Under the pieces are notes generated by a model, which searched no databases, had not been told where the DNA came from, and was given only the letters and a program-made list of their open reading frames with translations. The position numbers and the translations under genes are program-made. 64,000 bases of DNA from Arthrobacter stackebrandtii (GTDB taxonomy: Bacteria; Actinomycetota; Actinomycetes; Actinomycetales; Micrococcaceae), in NCBI RefSeq assembly GCF_017876675.1, contig NZ_JAGIOI010000001.1, forward strand, positions 1,488,001 to 1,552,000, read 5' to 3'. Shown in pieces: positions 43,574 to 53,327 of the stretch. Every line of letters starts with the position of its first letter. Position 1 is the stretch's first letter.

Positions 43574-45259
43574 CTAGCGGCCGCGGCGCTGGTTTGAGGC
43601 CGGGGCCGAGGCGCGGCGTGATCCGCCGGAACGGGCCGGGCGGGACTGGCCGCCGCCGTTGGCGTTGTAGCTGCCGCCGGAGGTGCCGCCGGTGTTCGAG
43701 GACCAGACGGCGCCGGAGCCGCTGCGTGAGCCGGCACCTTCCGACGATCCTTCGCGGGAGCCGCCCTGGCGGGTGCGGCGGCCGCGTGCCACGTCGCCGT
43801 CGCGGGCCGGGCGGCCCTCGCCGGAACGTGCAGGACGGCCGGGACCGCCTGCACGCGGGGCCTGCGCGATGCCCTCGCGGCGCTCGGAACGGTTGCCCGC
43901 CGAGCCTTCGCGTGAACCGCCTTCGGAAGCGACGCGTCCACGTCCGCCGCGGCCGCCACGGCCGCCGGCTGTGGGGGCTGCGCCGGAGCGGGCGCGCTTG
44001 CGCTGGGCGTTGGCGCCGGTGGAGGTGCCGCCACCTTCAGCCGGGCGCTTGGCTGCGAGCAGTGCTGCCCGGGTGCGCGGGTCAACCTTGTCTGCAATCT
44101 CACCGACGAGGTCGGCGATCAGGGGTGAGGACGTGGTGACGCGCTCGAAGTTCACGTTGACGCCGGCGGCGCGCATGAGCTTCTTGACGTCGCCCTGCTG
44201 CTCGGGGAGCGTCAGGGTGACCACAACACCGTCGGAGCCGGCACGGGCCGTACGGCCTGAGCGGTGCAGGTATGCCTTGTGCTCTGTCGGCGGGTCAACG
44301 TGGATGACCAGCTCGATGTCGTCAACGTGCACGCCGCGGGCGGCAACGTCGGTGGCGACCAGGACGCGCACGTCGCCGGAAGCGAACTCGGCCAGGTTCC
44401 GGTCGCGGGCGTTCTGCGACAGGTTGCCGTGCAGGTCGACGGCGGGGATGCCGGCGTCGGTCAGGGTCTTGGCCAGCTTGCGGGCGTGGTGCTTGGTGCG
44501 CATGAACAGGATGCGGCGGCCGGCACCGGAGGCCAGCTCGGTGATGACCTGCTTCTTCACGGTCTGGTCGTTGACCACCAGGACGTGGTGCTCCATGGTG
44601 GATACCGCGGCCTTGGGCTCGTCCACCGAGTGGGTGAGCTGGTTGGAGAGGTAGCGCTGGACGATCTTGTCCACGCCGTTGTCCAGGGTTGCGGAGAACA
44701 GCATGCGCTGCCCCTGCGTGGGTGTGGTGTCCAGCAGGCGCTTGACCACGGGCAGGAAGCCGAGGTCAGCCATGTGGTCGGCCTCGTCCAGGACGGTGAT
44801 CTCAACGCTTTCCAGCGACACAATGCGCTGCTTCATGAGGTCTTCGAGGCGGCCGGGGCAGGCGATGACAATGTCGACGCCGGCGCGCAGCGCCTTTTCC
44901 TGGCGGGCCTGTGAGACACCGCCGTAGATGACGGTGGTGTTCAGGCCCATGGCCTTGGCGAGGGGCTCAATTGTGTTGTTCAGCTGGGTCGCCAGCTCGC
45001 GCGTCGGGGCAAGAACCAGTCCCATGGGGCGGCCGGGCTTGCGGAAGTACGGTGCTTCGCGCTCGGCCAGGCGGGCCACGAGCGGGATGGCGAAGGCAAT
45101 GGTCTTGCCCGAGCCGGTGCGGCCGCGGCCCAGCACGTCGCGGCCTGCCAATGTGTCCGGCAGGGTCTTGACCTGGATGGGGAATGCTTCCTCAATGCCG
45201 TTTCCGGCGAGCGAAGCAACAATTTCCTTGGGCGCACCAAGGGCAGCAAAAGTCGTCAT
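43574..45259 (-). CDS. DEAD-box ATP-dependent RNA helicase
   Basis: 561 aa. Q-motif region AALGAPKEIVASLAGNGIEEAFPIQ, Walker A GRGRTGSGKT, PTRELA, VLDEADHMADLGF (DEAD), LFSATL, and helicase motif VI HRSGRTARAG. The C-terminal about 140 residues are low-complexity and RGG/Ser-rich, as in RNA-binding tails of cold-shock helicases. ATG 45259 is the conserved start; the longer frame to 45331 is not. Roles are ribosome assembly or mRNA remodelling, often cold-induced. The start faces a 670-bp gap containing a periodic repeat array. Confidence 0.95.
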   Translation of the reverse strand: MTTFAALGAPKEIVASLAGNGIEEAFPIQVKTLPDTLAGRDVLGRGRTGSGKTIAFAIPLVARLAEREAPYFRKPGRPMGLVLAPTRELATQLNNTIEPLAKAMGLNTTVIYGGVSQARQEKALRAGVDIVIACPGRLEDLMKQRIVSLESVEITVLDEADHMADLGFLPVVKRLLDTTPTQGQRMLFSATLDNGVDKIVQRYLSNQLTHSVDEPKAAVSTMEHHVLVVNDQTVKKQVITELASGAGRRILFMRTKHHARKLAKTLTDAGIPAVDLHGNLSQNARDRNLAEFASGDVRVLVATDVAARGVHVDDIELVIHVDPPTEHKAYLHRSGRTARAGSDGVVVTLTLPEQQGDVKKLMRAAGVNVNFERVTTSSPLIADLVGEIADKVDPRTRAALLAAKRPAEGGGTSTGANAQRKRARSGAAPTAGGRGGRGGRGRVASEGGSREGSAGNRSERREGIAQAPRAGGPGRPARSGEGRPARDGDVARGRRTRQGGSREGSSEGAGSRSGSGAVWSSNTGGTSGGSYNANGGGQSRPARSGGSRRASAPASNQRRGR

Positions 45260-45660
45260 GTAAAGAGAAAATCTTTCGTAAGGCGGTTCAACGTCCCACG
45301 GGCAGTTTTGACCGCGGGTTCGCCGATTCAATGCCAGAGCCAGTCAACCGCGAGCGCCAAAGGGCAATTTCAGTGCGGGACAAGATGCATGCGTTCATCG
45401 ACGCAGAATGCGCAGGATGCACATTAAGTAAGGCAATTCTAACAGCCTTACGACGCCGGACCCCTCCTTGGTGCCGCATCTCACCATCCGCTCCGGGTCG
45501 CCGGGGCGGATGGCACAGCCGGGGCGGGCAGGAAAAGTGCCGACAGCTGGGCAAAACCCGGCCGACAGGTCGGGGCAGGGCACGGCGACGGTGGGCAACG
45601 CACGGCCGGCGTGATTCACTCTTCGAGCCAGCAGGCTATGCGTGCAGCTCGTGCTTCGAT
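45260..45660. other. upstream region of the helicase gene, non-coding
   Basis: About 400 bp without a credible gene. The section near 45400-45450 is AT-richer (TTAAGTAAGGCAATTCTAAC) and is a likely promoter region of the helicase gene, with a long untranslated leader possible, as is common in cold-shock helicases. Confidence 0.4.
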
Positions 45661-45834
45661 GTTGAAACAGCAGCACCTGCGATCGCCCAACTTCAAACAG
45701 CGGCTCTTGCGGCAATCCCAGCGGCAAACCAGCGATTTCATCGCGATTTTCATCGCAGGTGCTGCAGTTTCAACTGCGGCAGTCGCATGTACTGCGGTTT
45801 CAACCGTGGAAATCGCAAGAGCTGCTGTTTCAAC
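45661..45834. repeat. 30-bp-period repeat array with inverted halves
   Basis: Three direct 23-bp units start at 45752, 45782 and 45812 (ATCGCAGGTGCTGCAGTTTC..., GTCGCATGTACTGCGGTTTC..., ATCGCAAGAGCTGCTGTTTC...), each separated by exactly 7 bp. Two opposite-strand units start at 45661 and 45691 (GTTGAAACAGCAGCACCTGC..., CTTCAAACAGCGGCTCTTGC...), also 30 bp apart. The centre (45731-45756) carries CGATTTCATCG repeats. The halves are complementary and could form a long cruciform or RNA hairpin. Confidence 0.85.
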
Positions 45835-45929
45835 GCACCTGTCCACCCCGAAATCGTGTCATCTGCCGACTCAGCGGGAGCAAGCCCAATCGGCGCTTCC
45901 CGGGGCCCGTCCGAACCCCGGTACCCTTA

Positions 45930-46892
45930 ATGGTGATGAGTGAAACCCCAGCTTCCGCACCCGAATCCGCAGAATCCGCTGCAACCACCGCGCCGGCGGC
46001 AACGGACACCGCCACCGCAGGCAACACCGCCGAGGAGCGCGCACCGCGCACGGAGGACGGCACCGCCCGCCCCATCACCCCGGGGACGCAGGCCGCCGAA
46101 GGGACCTACCGCCGCCAGACGGTCTCATTCGTGCGACGCGGCACCCGCCTGCAGGGCAAGCGGCAGAAGGCCTGGGACGAGCACTCCGCACACCTGGCCG
46201 TTGACGTGCCGCGCCACATTGCAGACACCTCCGTGCACCCCGAATACGTCTTTGATGCCGCGGCGGAGTTCGGCCGCACGGCGCCGGTCGTCGTCGAGAT
46301 TGGTTCCGGCCTGGGCGACGCCGTCATCCACGCCGCCATGGAAAACCCGGACAAGGATTTCCTCGCCGTGGAGGTCTACACGCCAGGCCTGGCCCAGACC
46401 ATCCAGAAGATCGTCGCCAACAACATCACCAACGTCCGGGTGGTGCAGGCAAACGCCCCCGAGGTCCTGAGCAGCATGCTCCCGGCCGGATCCGTCAGCG
46501 AGGTGTGGGTGTTCTTCCCGGACCCGTGGCACAAAACCAAGCACAACAAGCGCCGCATGGTGAAGGACGCGTTCGCCCCGCTCGTGGCCCGCGTCCTGGA
46601 GCCCGGCGGCACCTGGCGCCTGGCCACCGACTGGTCCGCCTACGCGGAGCAGATGCTGGAGGTGGGCAACGCTTCGGAGGACTTCACCAACATTTACGAC
46701 GGCGAACGCACCGGTGCCGAGAGCCCCCTCACCGAGGCGCGGCTCAGCGGAGTTGACTGCGAACAGAGCGATGAAGCGGACGAGGCAGGAGGCTGGGCCC
46801 CGCGCTTTGACGGGCGCGTCCTGACCAGCTTTGAGGGCAAGGCCCACAAGGCCGGCCGGGTCATCTTCGACCTCGCCTTCCGCAAAAACTAG
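45930..46892 (+). CDS. trmB: tRNA (guanine-46-N7-)-methyltransferase
   Basis: 320 aa, longer than the usual about 220-240 because of an Ala/Thr-rich N-terminal extension of about 60 residues. The SAM-binding motif VVEIGSGLGDAVIHAA and the TrmB signature VFFPDPWHKTKHNKRR are intact, followed by LEPGGTWRLATDW. It methylates G46 in the tRNA variable loop. ATG 45930, GTG 45933 and ATG 45936 are all possible starts, none with a strong ribosome-binding site, so the N-terminus is uncertain. Confidence 0.93.
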   Translation: MVMSETPASAPESAESAATTAPAATDTATAGNTAEERAPRTEDGTARPITPGTQAAEGTYRRQTVSFVRRGTRLQGKRQKAWDEHSAHLAVDVPRHIADTSVHPEYVFDAAAEFGRTAPVVVEIGSGLGDAVIHAAMENPDKDFLAVEVYTPGLAQTIQKIVANNITNVRVVQANAPEVLSSMLPAGSVSEVWVFFPDPWHKTKHNKRRMVKDAFAPLVARVLEPGGTWRLATDWSAYAEQMLEVGNASEDFTNIYDGERTGAESPLTEARLSGVDCEQSDEADEAGGWAPRFDGRVLTSFEGKAHKAGRVIFDLAFRKN

Positions 46893-46982
46893 CCAGCGGC
46901 GGAGCCGGGGCGGGCAGTGGCGGCCCCTCCGCCCCGGCGGACGGCAGTTCAACCTGCGTCAGCAGGTGCCTTGGCCCCCGGG

Positions 46983-47029
46983 AATACGTGTAGGCCCCCA
47001 AATTCGAGATTTGGGGGCCTACACGTATT
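46983..47029. terminator. terminator of trmB
   Basis: Perfect 21-bp arms (46983-47003 and 47009-47029) with loop TCGAG, core AGGCCCCCAAAT / ATTTGGGGGCCT. The A/T-rich tail is short. Confidence 0.85.
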
Positions 47030-47103
47030 TCCGGCGCCATTCTGCACCGCCTGGGGCCGCCCCACCAGGCCAGCTGCCACCGGCGCAGCTCGAAGCAAAT
47101 TCA

Positions 47104-47138
47104 GCGTAACAATCAATTTTTCGCGCGTAACATTCGAT
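47104..47138 (+). promoter_or_regulatory. direct repeats upstream of narG, candidate activator site
   Basis: GCGTAACAATCAAT (47104-47117) and GCGTAACATTCGAT (47125-47138) are 21 bp apart, two helical turns. They lie about 130-160 bp before the narG ATG in an AT-rich promoter region. A nitrate- or oxygen-responsive activator would be a logical binder; none is encoded in the operon. Confidence 0.5.
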
Positions 47139-47265
47139 GAGACCATTGACACATTCCTCCTCGCCTGCGCAAAAGTCGCATATTTTAGGCAAGAATTAGA
47201 TCACCCTTATGTTGACTATTTGACCGGTCGTAGAAAACGCCTGCGATGCACCATATGGTGGTGCC

Positions 47266-50200
47266 ATGACTGCCGAAACTTATGTCGCTGGGGTCGATGG
47301 CCCGGCGTCGGACGCGATGTTGAAATTGGGGCGTTTCTTCACCAAATGGGATGAAACCGACGATGGCCGGGCGGTGTTCCGAGAGGGCGGACGTGCCGGG
47401 GACATCTTCTACCGCGACCGGTGGAGCCACGACAAGGTGGTGCGCTCAACCCACGGCGTGAACTGCACGGGCTCCTGTTCCTGGAAGGTGTACGTCAAGG
47501 ACGGCATCATCACCTGGGAATCCCAGCAGACCGACTACCCGTCCGTGGGCCCGGACAGTCCCGAGTATGAACCCCGCGGCTGCCCCCGCGGCGCCGCGTT
47601 CTCGTGGTACACCTACTCCCCCACCCGCGTCCGCTTCCCCTACGCCCGCGGCGTCCTCGTGGAGATGTACCGCGAGGCCAAGGAACGCCTCAAGGACCCC
47701 GTCCTCGCGTTCGCCGAGGTCTCCACGGACCCCGAAAAGCGGCGCAGGTACCAAAACGCCCGCGGCAAGGGCGGCCTGGTCCGCACCTCCTGGGCAGAAG
47801 CGCTGGAAATTGCCGCCGCTGCCCACGTGAACACCATCAAGACGTACGGCCCCGACCGCGTCTCCGGCTTCTCGCCCATCCCGGCCATGTCCATGGTCAG
47901 CCACGCGATCGGCACCCGCTTCGTGCAGCTCATCGGCGGCGTCATGACCTCCTTCTACGACTGGTACGCGGACCTTCCCGTCGCCAGCCCGCAGGTGTTC
48001 GGCGACCAGACCGACGTCCCGGAGTCCGGCGACTGGTGGGATGCCACGTACCTGATGATGTGGGGCTCCAACGTCCCCGTCACACGCACCCCTGACGCGC
48101 ACTGGATGGCCGAGGTCCGCTACCGCGGCACGAAGGTCATCGCCATCAGCCCCGACTATGCGGACAACACCAAGTTCGCCGACGAATGGCTCCCCGCCCA
48201 GGCCGGCACCGACGCCGCCCTCGCCATGGGCATGGGCCACGTGACGCTCAAGGAATTCTTCGTTGACCGCCAGGTCCCGTTCTTCCAGGACTACGTCCGC
48301 CAGTTCACCGACCTGCCTTTCCTGGTCCGTCTCGAGAAGCACGACGGCGGAGCTTACGTTCCCGGGAAATTCCTCACCGCCGCGTTCGTCCCCGGCCAGG
48401 AAAACCTCGAAGACGCCGAGTTCAAGACCATGCTCTTCGACAAGGTCACCGGCGAGGCAATCGTCCCCAACGGCACCATGGGCCACCGCTACTCCAAGAC
48501 GGGCGAAGGCAAGTGGAACCTTGATTTGACGGGCATCGAGCCGGCACTGAGCCTGGACGAGGTCACCGGCGAATCCGTGGAGATCCTGCTCCCCTGCTTC
48601 GAGGACCCCGAAGGCGCCGGCACCATCATGCACCGCGGCGTGCCCGCGAAGATGGTGGGCGGCCACCTGGTCACCACGGTCTACGACCTCATGCTCGCCC
48701 AGTACGGCGTGGGCCGGCCGGGCCTGCCCGGCACCTGGGCCAAGGACTACAACGACGTTTCCGTCCCCTACACCCCGGCCTGGCAGGAGGAGATCACATC
48801 CGTCCCGGCCCAGGCCTGCATCCGCGTGGCCCGCGAGTTCGCCCGCAACGCCGAACAGTCCAAGGGCCGCTCCATGATCATCATGGGCGCCGGCATCTGC
48901 CAGTGGTTCCACGGCGACACCACCTACCGCGCCATCCTGGCCCTGGTCATGCTGACGGGCTGCATGGGCCGCAACGGCGGCGGCTGGGCCCACTACGTGG
49001 GCCAGGAAAAGTGCCGCCCCATCACCGGCTGGGTATCCCTGGCCAATGGCCTGGACTGGTCGCGCCCGCCCCGGACCATGATCGGCACCGGCTACTGGTA
49101 CATGCACACCGACCAGTGGCGCCAGGACGGCTACTCGGCCGACGCGCTAAAGTCGCCGCTGTCCACGGGCAACCTGGACGGCATGCACACGGCCGACGCC
49201 CTGGCACAGTCCGTGCGCCTGGGCTGGATGCCCTTCTACCCGCAATTCGACTCCAACCCCCTTGACCTCGCGGACAAGGCCATCGCGGCAGTGGCAGCCG
49301 GGGAAGCCCCGGATGAGAAGACCTGGATTGCCCAGTCGCTCATGAACCGCACCGTCAACCCCGCCATCGAGGACATCGACGCCCCGGAAAACTGGCCGCG
49401 CACCCTGGTGCTGTGGCGCTCCAACCTGTTCGGCTCCTCCGCCAAGGGCAACGAGTACTTCCTGCGGAACCTGCTGGGCACACACAACAATGTCATGGGC
49501 CAGGACAGCCACGAATCGCTCAAGCCGCAGGACGTGAAATGGCATGAGGAGGGCCCGGAAGGAAAGCTGGACTTCCTGATGTCCGCCGACTTCCGCATGA
49601 CCAGCACCACCCTGCTCTCCGACGTCGTGTTCCCGGCCGCCACCTGGTACGAGAAGCACGACCTCTCCTCCACCGACATGCACCCGTTCGTCCACGCCTT
49701 CACCCCGGCCATCGACCCGCCGTGGGAAACCAAGACGGACTTTGAGCTGTTCACCGCACTGGCCGAGGAACTCTCACGCCAGTCGGCGAAACACCTGGGC
49801 ACCCGCAAGGACCTGGTCAGCGTCCCGCTGATCCACGACACCGTGGGCCAGATCGCCCAGCCCGGCGGCGTGGTCCGCGACTGGCGCAAGGAGGGAATCG
49901 ACGGCGTCCCCGGCCAAAACATGCCGAACTTCACTGTTGTGGAGCGGGACTACACGGCCATCGCCCACAAGCTCACCGCCGTCGGACCCCTGGCAGACAA
50001 GCTCGGCTTCACCGTCAAGGACATCACCTACAAGCTGGACACGGCCCTGGCCCACCTGGGCAAGGTGAACGGCGTCATGATGGGCGGCGCCGCGCACGGC
50101 CGCCCGGCCATCGACACCGACGCGAAAATGGCCGAGGCCATCCTGACGTTCTCCGGCACCACCAACGGCCAGCTCGCCGTGGCCGGGTTCAAGGAAATGG

Positions 50201-50979
50201 AACGGAAGACGGGCATGAAGCTCGTTGACCTGGCCGAGGGCAGCGAGGAAAAGCACATCTCCTTCGCCATGACCCAGGCCGGGCCGCAGCCCGTCATCAC
50301 CTCGCCTGAATGGTCCGGCTCGGAGACGGGCGGGCGCCGCTACGCACCGTTCACGCAGAACATCGAGCGGCTCAAGCCCTTCCACACGCTGACCGGGCGC
50401 ATGCACTTCTTCCTTGACCACGACTGGATGATCGACATTGGCGAAATGCTGCCGATCTTCCGCCCGCCACTGGACATGCACCGGCTGTTCGGGGAACCAA
50501 AGCTGGGCCCCAACGGAGACAAGGAAATTGTGGTGCGCTACCTGACACCGCACTCCAAGTGGTCCATCCACTCCGAATACCAGGACAACCTGCTGATGCT
50601 TTCCCTCTCCCGTGGCGGTCCCACCGTTTGGATGAGCCCGCAGGACGCCGGGTCAATCAATGTCAAGGACAACGAATGGGTTGAGTGCGTCAACGCCAAC
50701 GGCGTGTTTGTGGGGCGGGCCGTGGTCAGCCACCGGATGCCCGAAGGCGTGGCGTACATCTACCACGCACAGGAACGCACCATCGACGTGCCGAAGTCGG
50801 AGGCCACAGGCCGCCGCGGCGGCATCCACAACTCCGTCACGAGGCTGCTGGTCAAGCCCAGCCACCTCATTGGCGGGTACGCGCAGCTGACGTACGCGTT
50901 CAATTATCTTGGCCCCACAGGAAACCAGCGGGACAACGTTTCCACCATCCGTCGCCGTTCCCAGGAGGTGCAGTACTAA
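47266..50979 (+). CDS. narG: respiratory nitrate reductase alpha subunit
   Basis: 1237 aa, close to the family norm of about 1240. Cytoplasm-facing catalytic subunit that reduces nitrate to nitrite at Mo-bis-MGD. The H-x3-C-x3-C motif for the FS0 [4Fe-4S] cluster (STHGVNCTGSCSW, about residues 63-75) is present; YTYSPTRVRFPYARG, the molybdopterin-binding regions and the C-terminal molydopterin dinucleotide domain follow. Translational coupling to narH (TAATG). An AT-rich leader with 21-bp-spaced direct repeats precedes it. Confidence 0.98.
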   Translation: MTAETYVAGVDGPASDAMLKLGRFFTKWDETDDGRAVFREGGRAGDIFYRDRWSHDKVVRSTHGVNCTGSCSWKVYVKDGIITWESQQTDYPSVGPDSPEYEPRGCPRGAAFSWYTYSPTRVRFPYARGVLVEMYREAKERLKDPVLAFAEVSTDPEKRRRYQNARGKGGLVRTSWAEALEIAAAAHVNTIKTYGPDRVSGFSPIPAMSMVSHAIGTRFVQLIGGVMTSFYDWYADLPVASPQVFGDQTDVPESGDWWDATYLMMWGSNVPVTRTPDAHWMAEVRYRGTKVIAISPDYADNTKFADEWLPAQAGTDAALAMGMGHVTLKEFFVDRQVPFFQDYVRQFTDLPFLVRLEKHDGGAYVPGKFLTAAFVPGQENLEDAEFKTMLFDKVTGEAIVPNGTMGHRYSKTGEGKWNLDLTGIEPALSLDEVTGESVEILLPCFEDPEGAGTIMHRGVPAKMVGGHLVTTVYDLMLAQYGVGRPGLPGTWAKDYNDVSVPYTPAWQEEITSVPAQACIRVAREFARNAEQSKGRSMIIMGAGICQWFHGDTTYRAILALVMLTGCMGRNGGGWAHYVGQEKCRPITGWVSLANGLDWSRPPRTMIGTGYWYMHTDQWRQDGYSADALKSPLSTGNLDGMHTADALAQSVRLGWMPFYPQFDSNPLDLADKAIAAVAAGEAPDEKTWIAQSLMNRTVNPAIEDIDAPENWPRTLVLWRSNLFGSSAKGNEYFLRNLLGTHNNVMGQDSHESLKPQDVKWHEEGPEGKLDFLMSADFRMTSTTLLSDVVFPAATWYEKHDLSSTDMHPFVHAFTPAIDPPWETKTDFELFTALAEELSRQSAKHLGTRKDLVSVPLIHDTVGQIAQPGGVVRDWRKEGIDGVPGQNMPNFTVVERDYTAIAHKLTAVGPLADKLGFTVKDITYKLDTALAHLGKVNGVMMGGAAHGRPAIDTDAKMAEAILTFSGTTNGQLAVAGFKEMERKTGMKLVDLAEGSEEKHISFAMTQAGPQPVITSPEWSGSETGGRRYAPFTQNIERLKPFHTLTGRMHFFLDHDWMIDIGEMLPIFRPPLDMHRLFGEPKLGPNGDKEIVVRYLTPHSKWSIHSEYQDNLLMLSLSRGGPTVWMSPQDAGSINVKDNEWVECVNANGVFVGRAVVSHRMPEGVAYIYHAQERTIDVPKSEATGRRGGIHNSVTRLLVKPSHLIGGYAQLTYAFNYLGPTGNQRDNVSTIRRRSQEVQY

Positions 50980-52697
50980 TGCGTGTTATGGCTCAAATGG
51001 GCATGGTCATGAACTTGGACAAGTGCATTGGCTGCCACACGTGCTCCGTCACGTGCAAGCAGGCATGGACCAACCGCGCAGGCGTTGAATACGTCTGGTT
51101 CAACAACGTGGAAACCCGCCCCGGGCAGGGTTATCCGCGCCGCTACGAGGACCAGGAGAAGTGGAAGGGCGGCTGGGAGCTGAACAAGCGCGGCCGCCTG
51201 AAACTCAAGGCCGGCGGTCGCGTGAAGAAGCTGTTCGGCCTCTTCGCCAGCCCCCTCCAGCCCGAGCTCAAGGACTACTACGAGCCCTGGACCTACGACT
51301 ACAAGACCCTGGTTGACGCCCCGCTGGGCGACGACTTCCCGGTGGCCCGGCCCAAGTCCCTCATCACGGGCAAGGACACGAAGATCGAGTGGAGCGCCAA
51401 CTGGGACGACGACCTGGGCGGCACCTCGGAGATGGGCCACCTGGACCCGATCGTGGAGAAGGTGCGCCGCGAGTCCGAGGACAAGATCAAGTTCGAGTTC
51501 GAGCAGACGTTCATGTTCTACCTGCCGCGCATCTGCGAGCACTGCCTGAACCCTTCCTGCATGGCATCCTGCCCCTCCGGCGCCATTTACAAGCGCGTCG
51601 AGGACGGCATTGTGCTGGTGGACCAGGACCAGTGCCGCGGCTGGCGCCAGTGCATGACCGGCTGCCCGTACAAGAAGATCTACTTCAACCACAAGACCGG
51701 CAAGGCCGAGAAGTGCACGTTCTGCTACCCGCGCATCGAGGTGGGCCTGCCCACCGTGTGCTCGGAAACCTGTGTGGGCCGGCTGCGGTACCTGGGGCTT
51801 TTCCTGTACGACGCCGATGCCGTCACCGCTGCTGCCTCGGTCACGGATCCGCAGGATCTGTACCAGTCGCAGATGGATGTGCTGCTGGACCCCAACGATC
51901 CCGCCGTCATCAAGGCCGCCCGTGAACAGGGCATCCAGGAGGACTGGATCGAGGCTGCGCAGAAGTCGCCCGTGTACGCACTGACCAAGGTGTACAAGGT
52001 GGCCCTGCCGCTGCACCCGGAATACCGCACCATGCCCATGGTCTGGTACATCCCGCCGCTGTCCCCCGTGGTGGACCTGCTCCGCGACCAGGGCCACGAC
52101 GCCGAGGACAAGGACGTATTGTTCGGCGCCATTGACGCCCTGCGCATCCCGGTGGAGTACCTGGCCGAGCTGTTCACGGCCGGCGACACCGGTCTCGTGA
52201 CGGAGGTGCTGCAAAAGCTGGCGGCCATGCGTGCCTACATGCGCGGCATTTCCCTGGGCAACGACCCCGACGAGTCCATCCCCGCCGCCGTGGGCATGGA
52301 CGGCGCCACCATGTATGAGATGTACCGGCTCATGGCCATCGCCAAGTACGACGAACGCTACGTGATCCCCAAGGCCCACGCCGAGCAGGCCCACGACCTG
52401 GAGGAAATGGGCTGCTCGCTGGACTTCGAGGGCGGCCCCGGCATGGACTCCATGGGCATGTCGCCCTTCGGCGAGGCCAGCGGACGCCCCACACCGGTGG
52501 CCCTGGAAACCTTCAACGCGCTCAAGGACCGCCAGACCTCCGACTCGGTGGCCGGGCCGGACACGCTGCGCGGCCGCGTGAACCTGCTCAACTGGGACGG
52601 CAACGGCGCACCCTCCGGGCTGTTCCCGCAGCAGCACCCCACCGAGCCGCCCGCGGACGACCTTGAAGGTGCTGTCGAAGGCGGTGGCGGATCATGA
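50979..52697 (+). CDS. narH: respiratory nitrate reductase beta subunit
   Basis: 572 aa. Four cysteine clusters are visible: CIGCHTCSVTCKQ, CEHCLNPSCMASCPSG, CRGWRQCMTGCPYKK (Trp in place of one Cys, the known [3Fe-4S] site) and CTFCYPRIEVGLPTVCSETC. It carries electrons from NarI to NarG. The ATG at 50979 shares a base with the narG stop and follows CAGGAGGTGC. It has a longer C-terminus than the E. coli protein. Confidence 0.98.
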   Translation: MRVMAQMGMVMNLDKCIGCHTCSVTCKQAWTNRAGVEYVWFNNVETRPGQGYPRRYEDQEKWKGGWELNKRGRLKLKAGGRVKKLFGLFASPLQPELKDYYEPWTYDYKTLVDAPLGDDFPVARPKSLITGKDTKIEWSANWDDDLGGTSEMGHLDPIVEKVRRESEDKIKFEFEQTFMFYLPRICEHCLNPSCMASCPSGAIYKRVEDGIVLVDQDQCRGWRQCMTGCPYKKIYFNHKTGKAEKCTFCYPRIEVGLPTVCSETCVGRLRYLGLFLYDADAVTAAASVTDPQDLYQSQMDVLLDPNDPAVIKAAREQGIQEDWIEAAQKSPVYALTKVYKVALPLHPEYRTMPMVWYIPPLSPVVDLLRDQGHDAEDKDVLFGAIDALRIPVEYLAELFTAGDTGLVTEVLQKLAAMRAYMRGISLGNDPDESIPAAVGMDGATMYEMYRLMAIAKYDERYVIPKAHAEQAHDLEEMGCSLDFEGGPGMDSMGMSPFGEASGRPTPVALETFNALKDRQTSDSVAGPDTLRGRVNLLNWDGNGAPSGLFPQQHPTEPPADDLEGAVEGGGGS

Positions 52698-53323
52698 CCG
52701 GGGCCGGCAAAAAGGACCGGGTGACGTTCCTGGCCGCCGCGTGGTGCCTGTCCTACCCGGATGCCGAACTCGTGGGCCGCGTGCCCTTGATGCGCGCCGC
52801 CCTCGGCGAGTTTCCGGGCGCAAGCCGGCCCTTCGCCGTCGTGCTTGACCAGTTGGAGGGCACGGACCTGATGTCGCTCCAGGCCCAATACGTGCAGGAA
52901 TTCGACCTGGGCAAGCGGCACGCGCTGCACCTGTCCTACTGGACGGACGGGGACACCCGGCGGCGCGGGGAGGTGCTGGGCGCGTTCAAGAAGGTGTACC
53001 GCGGGCAGGACACGCTGGTGGACACGCGCGGTGAACTGCCCGACTTCCTGCCCATGGTGCTGGAGTACTCGGCCACCGTGGACATGGCAACGGGCAAGGA
53101 ACTGCTGGTGCAGTACCGGCCCAGCCTGGAGCTGATCAAGTTTGGCCTGCTGCGCGACAATCTGCCGCACAGCGACATTGTGCAGGCCATTTGCAACACC
53201 CTGCCGGGCGCCTCCCCGGAAGACGAACAGGCCGTGATGAAGATGGCGGGCTACGGCCCGCCCACCGAATCCGTGGGCCTTGACCCCTATGATCCCCGTT
53301 TGCTGCCCATGAGAGGGGCCTGA
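52694..53323 (+). CDS. narJ: nitrate reductase assembly chaperone
   Basis: 209 aa, all-helical NarJ/TorD-type fold. DRVTFLAAAWCLSYPD, LQAQYVQEFDLGKRHALHLSYW and PDFLPMVLEYSAT fit the family. It helps insert the Mo cofactor in NarG before membrane docking and is not part of the final enzyme. ATG overlaps the narH stop (ATGA). It ends 4 bp before narI. Confidence 0.95.
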   Translation: MTGAGKKDRVTFLAAAWCLSYPDAELVGRVPLMRAALGEFPGASRPFAVVLDQLEGTDLMSLQAQYVQEFDLGKRHALHLSYWTDGDTRRRGEVLGAFKKVYRGQDTLVDTRGELPDFLPMVLEYSATVDMATGKELLVQYRPSLELIKFGLLRDNLPHSDIVQAICNTLPGASPEDEQAVMKMAGYGPPTESVGLDPYDPRLLPMRGA

Positions 53324-53327
53324 CGCA

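Noticed and set aside
45661-45834. Possible CRISPR array from regular 30-bp periodicity
   Set aside because: Units are 23 bp with only 7-bp spacers, diverge from each other, and switch orientation half-way. No cas genes are in the window.
47446-49107. 553-codon minus-strand frame opposite narG
   Set aside because: Shadow of narG codon bias; no motif or start signal.
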